From Christensenella sp. UBA1431 (lineage in GTDB: Bacteria > Bacillota > Clostridia > Christensenellales > UBA1431), in the NCBI GenBank assembly GCA_002329665.1, contig DCTV01000031.1, forward strand, positions 21,535 through 41,741: a stretch of DNA of 20,207 nt, given 5' to 3'. Below, one piece after another: positions 14,992-20,207 of the stretch. A program made the position numbers and the translations under genes. The notes under the pieces were generated by a model. It was not told the DNA's origin. It worked only from the letters and a program-made list of their open reading frames with translations, and made no database searches. The stretch's first letter is position 1. The number at the start of each line of letters is the position of its first letter.

Positions 14992-15750
14992 TTACCCCCG
15001 TATCGTGACGCCGCGGCCGCGGAGGTATTCCTTCAACGCGCCGATCTCCAGCTCCTTATAATGAAACAGCGACGCCGCCAGGGCCGCGTCCGCGCGGCCT
15101 TCGGTCAGCGCTTCGTAGAAATGCTCCATCGTCCCGGCCCCGCCCGAGGCGATGACCGGGATGCCCACGGCCCGGCTGACCGCGCGCGTGAGTTCGATGT
15201 CGTACCCGGCCTTGGTGCCGTCCGCGTCCATGCTGGTGAGCAGTATCTCCCCCGCGCCCAGCCGCTCGGCCTCGGCCGCCCAGGCAACGGCGTCCATCCC
15301 CGTGTTGATGCGGCCACCGTTTATGAACACGTCCCAGCCGCCGTTATCGCGCCTGCGCGCGTCAATGGCGACCACCACGCACTGGCTCCCGAACTTCGCG
15401 GCCGCCTCGCTGATAACGGTCCTGTTCCTGACGGCGGCGGAGTTTATGGACACCTTGTCCGCTCCCGCGCGCAGGATGTCCTTAAAATCATCGACGGTGC
15501 GCATGCCGCCCCCGACCGTGAACGGGATGAACACGCGCTCGGCCACGCGCGAGACCATGTCGGTCACGATGTCCCGCGCGTCCGACGACGCGGTGATGTC
15601 CAGGAAAACCAGTTCGTCCGCGCCCTGCGCGTCGTACGCCGCCCCGATCTCCACCGGGTCGCCCGCGTCGCGCAGGTTGACGAAGTTCACGCCCTTCACC
15701 ACGCGCCCGCCGTGCACGTCCAGGCAGGGTATGATCCGTTTTGCCAGCAT
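14992..15750 (-). CDS. hisF: Imidazole glycerol phosphate synthase, cyclase subunit HisF
   Basis: HisF uses ammonia from HisH to turn PRFAR into imidazole glycerol phosphate and AICAR, in histidine synthesis. The 252 residues form a (beta-alpha)8 barrel with the catalytic Asp11 ([12 protein letters not shown]) and Asp130 (VVVAIDARR), plus the phosphate-binding VGGGMRT (79-85) and IASGGAGT. The ATG at 15750 shares one base with the hisH stop (TGATG), and AAGGAGG lies inside the end of hisH, so the two subunits are translationally coupled. There is no other his gene nearby; hisA, often found between hisH and hisF, is absent. Confidence 0.98.
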   Translation of the reverse strand: MLAKRIIPCLDVHGGRVVKGVNFVNLRDAGDPVEIGAAYDAQGADELVFLDITASSDARDIVTDMVSRVAERVFIPFTVGGGMRTVDDFKDILRAGADKVSINSAAVRNRTVISEAAAKFGSQCVVVAIDARRRDNGGWDVFINGGRINTGMDAVAWAAEAERLGAGEILLTSMDADGTKAGYDIELTRAVSRAVGIPVIASGGAGTMEHFYEALTEGRADAALAASLFHYKELEIGALKEYLRGRGVTIRG

Positions 15751-16379
15751 CAGCCAATCCCTCCTTCGCCGCGCACGCCGAACGCGAAATTCCTGAGTAT
15801 GTCAAGCCCCACGGCGCCGCTTTTTTCCGGGTGGAACTGCACGGCCTGCATGTTGCCGTCCTTCACGGCGACGTCCATTTCGACGCCGTGCTCCGCCGTC
15901 GCGATGACCTTTTCCCGCTCGGCCGCCTTCGCGTAGTAGGAATGCACGAAATACACGAACGGCGAAGGCGGGAGCGACGCGAACAGCCCGGCGCCCTCCC
16001 GCGCGCGAAGCGTGTTCCACCCCACGTGCGGGATCTTCAGGCCTTCCTTTTGGGGGATGCGCAGCACGCTCCCCTCGAGGATGCCAAGCCCCCCGACGCC
16101 CGGGCTCTCCTCGCTCGTTTCAAACAGCAGCTGGAGCCCGAGGCAGATGCCGAGCAGCGGCAGAGAGCGCTGCACGGCTTCGCGCACCACGTCGTCCATA
16201 CCGCTCTTTATCAGCCCGTCCATCGCGTCCCCGAACGCGCCGACGCCGGGCAGTATGATCCTCGCGCTCGAAAGCACCGCCTTCCTGTCCGACGTTACCC
16301 TCGCGGTGCATCCGATGTGTTCGCAGGCCTTTTTCACGCTGCTCAGGTTCCCAGCGCCATAGTCGATGATAGCTATCAC
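15750..16379 (-). CDS. hisH: Imidazole glycerol phosphate synthase, glutaminase subunit HisH
   Basis: HisH hydrolyses glutamine and channels ammonia to HisF. From the GTG at 16379 it has 209 residues with nucleophile Cys79 ([12 protein letters not shown]), oxyanion region [11 protein letters not shown] (43-53), and His183/Glu185 (VQFHPEKSG). The start gives the canonical [11 protein letters not shown] and has AAAGGGG at 16389-16395 at nine-base spacing. In-frame ATGs at 16403 and 16412 are possible but would add an unusual MEKMNTKGRER extension. TATTAT at 16423-16418 could be a -10 without a clear -35, so the pair may also be read from the ABC-F gene, which ends 65 bases upstream. Confidence 0.96.
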   Translation of the reverse strand: MIAIIDYGAGNLSSVKKACEHIGCTARVTSDRKAVLSSARIILPGVGAFGDAMDGLIKSGMDDVVREAVQRSLPLLGICLGLQLLFETSEESPGVGGLGILEGSVLRIPQKEGLKIPHVGWNTLRAREGAGLFASLPPSPFVYFVHSYYAKAAEREKVIATAEHGVEMDVAVKDGNMQAVQFHPEKSGAVGLDILRNFAFGVRGEGGIG

Positions 16380-16444
16380 TCGTTCGCGCCCCTTTGTATT
16401 CATCTTCTCCATACATGATAATACGCCGCAGTCCGCGGCCAACG

Positions 16445-18403
<1,959 letters not shown>

Positions 18404-18437
18404 GAAACCGGATCCGCTCCTCCCTGCCTAGCTCAAG

Positions 18438-18466
18438 AGTATACCGTATTTGCATGCCGCTTTCAA
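18438..18466 (-). promoter_or_regulatory. Promoter TTGAAA-N17-TATACT of the ABC-F gene
   Basis: On the minus strand TTGAAA (18466-18461) is followed after 17 bases by TATACT (18443-18438). The predicted start is near 18431, about 28 bases before the ATG, so there is no long attenuator leader of the kind found ahead of many antibiotic-resistance ABC-F genes. Confidence 0.8.
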
Positions 18467-18566
18467 TGGCCCTCTCTCCGCAATGTAGGCAACGACCGGC
18501 ATGATCCGCCGTAGATGCGGGCCTTAAGGACGCAAACCCCGCCGGGACGGCCGTATTGTCCGCCTG

Positions 18567-18600
18567 AAAAAAAGCCAACGCAAACGAGGTTTGCGTTGGC
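18567..18600 (-). terminator. Intrinsic terminator of the deoC-like gene
   Basis: A perfect 12-bp stem (GCCAACGCAAAC 18574-18585 with 18589-18600) has a three-base loop and, on the minus strand, ends in seven T's (18573-18567). It lies 45 bases after the stop of the aldolase gene. Confidence 0.92.
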
Positions 18601-18645
18601 AGGTCACATGGGAAAACCCGGCCCAAACGAAGTTTTCGCCGGCCT

Positions 18646-19371
18646 CTATCCCTTGATCTCGATGTCCTGATAATACTGGTTGAGCTCGTCGCAGATCTGC
18701 ACCGCCCGTCGCGTTCCCAGGCGGGACGCGCCCGCCGCGATCGCCATGAGCGTGAGCTGCGCGGGGTTGTAGCCGCCGTACCCTGCGAACTTGACCCCCA
18801 CGTTATCGGGGACCGTGGCGCGCATGATCTTCACGTGCTTGATCTGGGGGTTCCCCCCGCGTCCGGTCGACGTCTTCACGAAATCGACGCCGGCCTCCAC
18901 GGCGCATTTGCAGGCCGTCGCCACTTCTTCGTCGGTCAGCATGGCGACCTCGAGGATCGACTTGACCTCGTAGCCCGCGCCGTGCCCGACCTTGACCACC
19001 TCGGCGATGTCCCGCGTGTAGTAGTCGTAGTCCCTGCCCTTGAGCTTGCCGATGCTGGTCACCATGTCGATGCAGGCGGGCCGCCCCTTCAGCGACTTCA
19101 CGACCGCTTCCGCCTCGGCGACCTTGAGCTCGGTCGGGATGGCGCCGAAGGGGAAGGCGACGGGTATCCCCGCCTCCAGCCCGGTCCCGTCGAGCAGGTC
19201 GGCCACGAGGGAGACCCACAGCGGGTTGGGGTGGACGCCCTTGACCTTGTATTTGACGGCCAGCTCGCACACTTCCCTGATCCTGGCTTCATCCGTCGCC
19301 GGGTCCAGGACCGCAAAGTCCATCATCCCCGCGATCCTCTCGGCCGTGTACGCTTCGTTGTTGATCTTCAT
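18646..19371 (-). CDS. DeoC-family aldolase (deoxyribose-phosphate aldolase-like)
   Basis: DeoC aldolases split 2-deoxyribose 5-phosphate into acetaldehyde and glyceraldehyde 3-phosphate through a lysine Schiff base. The 241 residues keep the catalytic set: Asp102 (ACIDMVTSIG), the Schiff-base Lys166 (DFVKTSTG) and Lys194 (VGVKFAGYGG). Other family motifs differ: the N-terminal DHTLL is MDFAVLDP, CVNP is GVHPNP (45-50), and AGGIR is AGYGGYN. It may therefore act on a related sugar phosphate. The ATG at 19371 follows AGGAGGGAAACAA, ideal spacing; a longer frame to 19422 has no support. It is read after the FGGY kinase, which suggests one pathway in which a sugar is phosphorylated and then cleaved. 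Confidence 0.9.
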   Translation of the reverse strand: MKINNEAYTAERIAGMMDFAVLDPATDEARIREVCELAVKYKVKGVHPNPLWVSLVADLLDGTGLEAGIPVAFPFGAIPTELKVAEAEAVVKSLKGRPACIDMVTSIGKLKGRDYDYYTRDIAEVVKVGHGAGYEVKSILEVAMLTDEEVATACKCAVEAGVDFVKTSTGRGGNPQIKHVKIMRATVPDNVGVKFAGYGGYNPAQLTLMAIAAGASRLGTRRAVQICDELNQYYQDIEIKG

Positions 19372-19403
19372 TTGTTTCCCTCCTGTAAACCGGATATGCG
19401 TCA

Positions 19404-19434
19404 GTTGCCCGGAGGACGGCATCCCCCGGGCAAC
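19404..19434 (-). other. Hairpin between kinase and aldolase genes
   Basis: GTTGCCCGG (19404-19412) pairs with CCGGGCAAC (19426-19434), with GG/CC just inside and a seven-base loop. No U-tract follows on the minus strand. It could be a processing or stability element that sets the ratio of the two proteins. Confidence 0.6.
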
Positions 19435-19472
19435 AGCGTTACGATTATGGTGTCCGAAAGCCTGTCGTCCTA

Positions 19473-20207
19473 TCAGAAAATGGGTCCGTCCAGGGCCTCG
19501 TAGAGGTCGGTGAAGCGCTTGAAGGCGTCTTCGTATGCCGCGAAATTCTTCGGGTTCGGCTCATACGTCTTCATGATCCTGACCGACTTGGTCGCTTCAT
19601 TGACGTCCTTGTAGACGCCGGTACCGATGCCCGCGTACAGCGCGGCGCCCAGGCAGCCCGTCTCGGAGGTTTGCAGCAACTGGATCGGCTTCTGCGTGAT
19701 GTCGGCCAACATCTGGCACCAGGTCGGCGACTTGGCGGCGCCGCCGGTCAGGCGGATCGCATTGATGTCGATGCCGGCCGCGGCCTCCGCCTTGAGGATG
19801 TCGGTCATCTCGTAGCAGATGCCCTCCATGACCGCCCTGGCCATGTCCGCCTTGGTGGTGCCCAGCGACATGCCCGAGAACACGCCGCGCGCGTTTCCGT
19901 TCAGGCGTGCGCCCGACGCGCCCTGCAGGTAGGACAGGAAGGTGATGCCGTTCGCGCCCGGAGGCACGGTGTCGATCTGCTGGGTGATGAGGTTGTACGT
20001 GTCCTCATTGAGGACTTTTCCCGCCGCGACTTCGAGGTCGCAGAACGTGTCGCGGTACCAGCGGAAGCTGGAAGCGGCCGCGGTCGAGAACGCTTCGATG
20101 GTCCAGTTGTTCACGCCGTGGTTGCCCTTGACGACCAGTTTCTTGTTGGGGTCGCGGATCGGTTCGTCGGACACGACGAAACTGGAGCCGAACGTGCCGA
20201 TGACCAT
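19473..20207 (-). CDS. FGGY-family carbohydrate kinase, C-terminal part
   Basis: The 5' end lies beyond the right edge; about half of a typical 500-residue sugar kinase of the xylulokinase/glycerol kinase family is present. The visible 245 codons hold the C-terminal ATP-binding domain: IGTFGSSF at the start (the GTSG-type phosphate loop), GITFLSYLQGASGAR, then the FGGY signature region RLTGGAAKSPTWCQMLAD with the adenine-binding GGAAKS, and SETGCLGAALYAGIGTGVY. The codon at the edge reads ATG, but this is internal to the family fold and not the true start. The substrate cannot be read from this half. It is followed, after about 100 bases and a hairpin, by the DeoC-like aldolase gene. Confidence 0.9.
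   Translation of the reverse strand: MVIGTFGSSFVVSDEPIRDPNKKLVVKGNHGVNNWTIEAFSTAAASSFRWYRDTFCDLEVAAGKVLNEDTYNLITQQIDTVPPGANGITFLSYLQGASGARLNGNARGVFSGMSLGTTKADMARAVMEGICYEMTDILKAEAAAGIDINAIRLTGGAAKSPTWCQMLADITQKPIQLLQTSETGCLGAALYAGIGTGVYKDVNEATKSVRIMKTYEPNPKNFAAYEDAFKRFTDLYEALDGPIF

Overview
The window looks like a piece of a GC-rich Bacillota (Clostridia-type) chromosome. This rests on strong Shine-Dalgarno sequences of the GGAGG type, TTG and GTG starts, a FliY protein that joins CheC and FliN domains, a sortase, an ABC-F ATPase and intrinsic terminators with long U-tracts. I cannot name a genus. No tRNA, rRNA, CRISPR array, insertion sequence or prophage gene is visible.

Positions 1-8019 (all minus strand) form a chemotaxis operon read in the order fliY, cheY, cheA, cheW, mcp, mcp. 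The second chemoreceptor runs off the left edge. The parts fit one circuit: membrane-anchored receptors without an external sensor domain, the CheW coupler, the CheA kinase, the CheY messenger, and FliY at the flagellar switch, which also carries two CheC-type phosphatase motifs that could dephosphorylate CheY-P.

Positions 8020-8854 hold no convincing gene. They contain a good plus-strand promoter followed by about 330 bases with many mutually consistent long-range helices and an intrinsic terminator, just ahead of a KamA-type radical-SAM aminomutase gene. I read this as an unclassified structured leader RNA (attenuator or riboswitch) or a free small RNA, and it is the best novelty candidate here. 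The aminomutase itself lacks the lysine-recognition residues of true lysine 2,3-aminomutase.

Positions 9950-11458 carry a small GIY-YIG domain protein with its own promoter, a Fur-box-like palindrome, and an orphan sortase. A bidirectional terminator separates the sortase from a convergent exodeoxyribonuclease III gene. That gene (11459-12214) probably starts at a non-standard AUU or AUC codon and is divergent from pyrG (CTP synthase, 12423-14030).

Positions 14031-14991 are gene-poor and repeat-rich: at least four copies of a TTTCTCGGGAAA-centred repeat, large inverted repeats, and a palindrome related to one at 11264-11291. After that come, all on the minus strand, hisF and hisH (the two subunits of imidazole glycerol phosphate synthase, translationally coupled), an ABC-F ATPase with its own promoter, and a sugar-catabolic pair: a divergent DeoC-type aldolase downstream of an FGGY-family kinase that is cut by the right edge.
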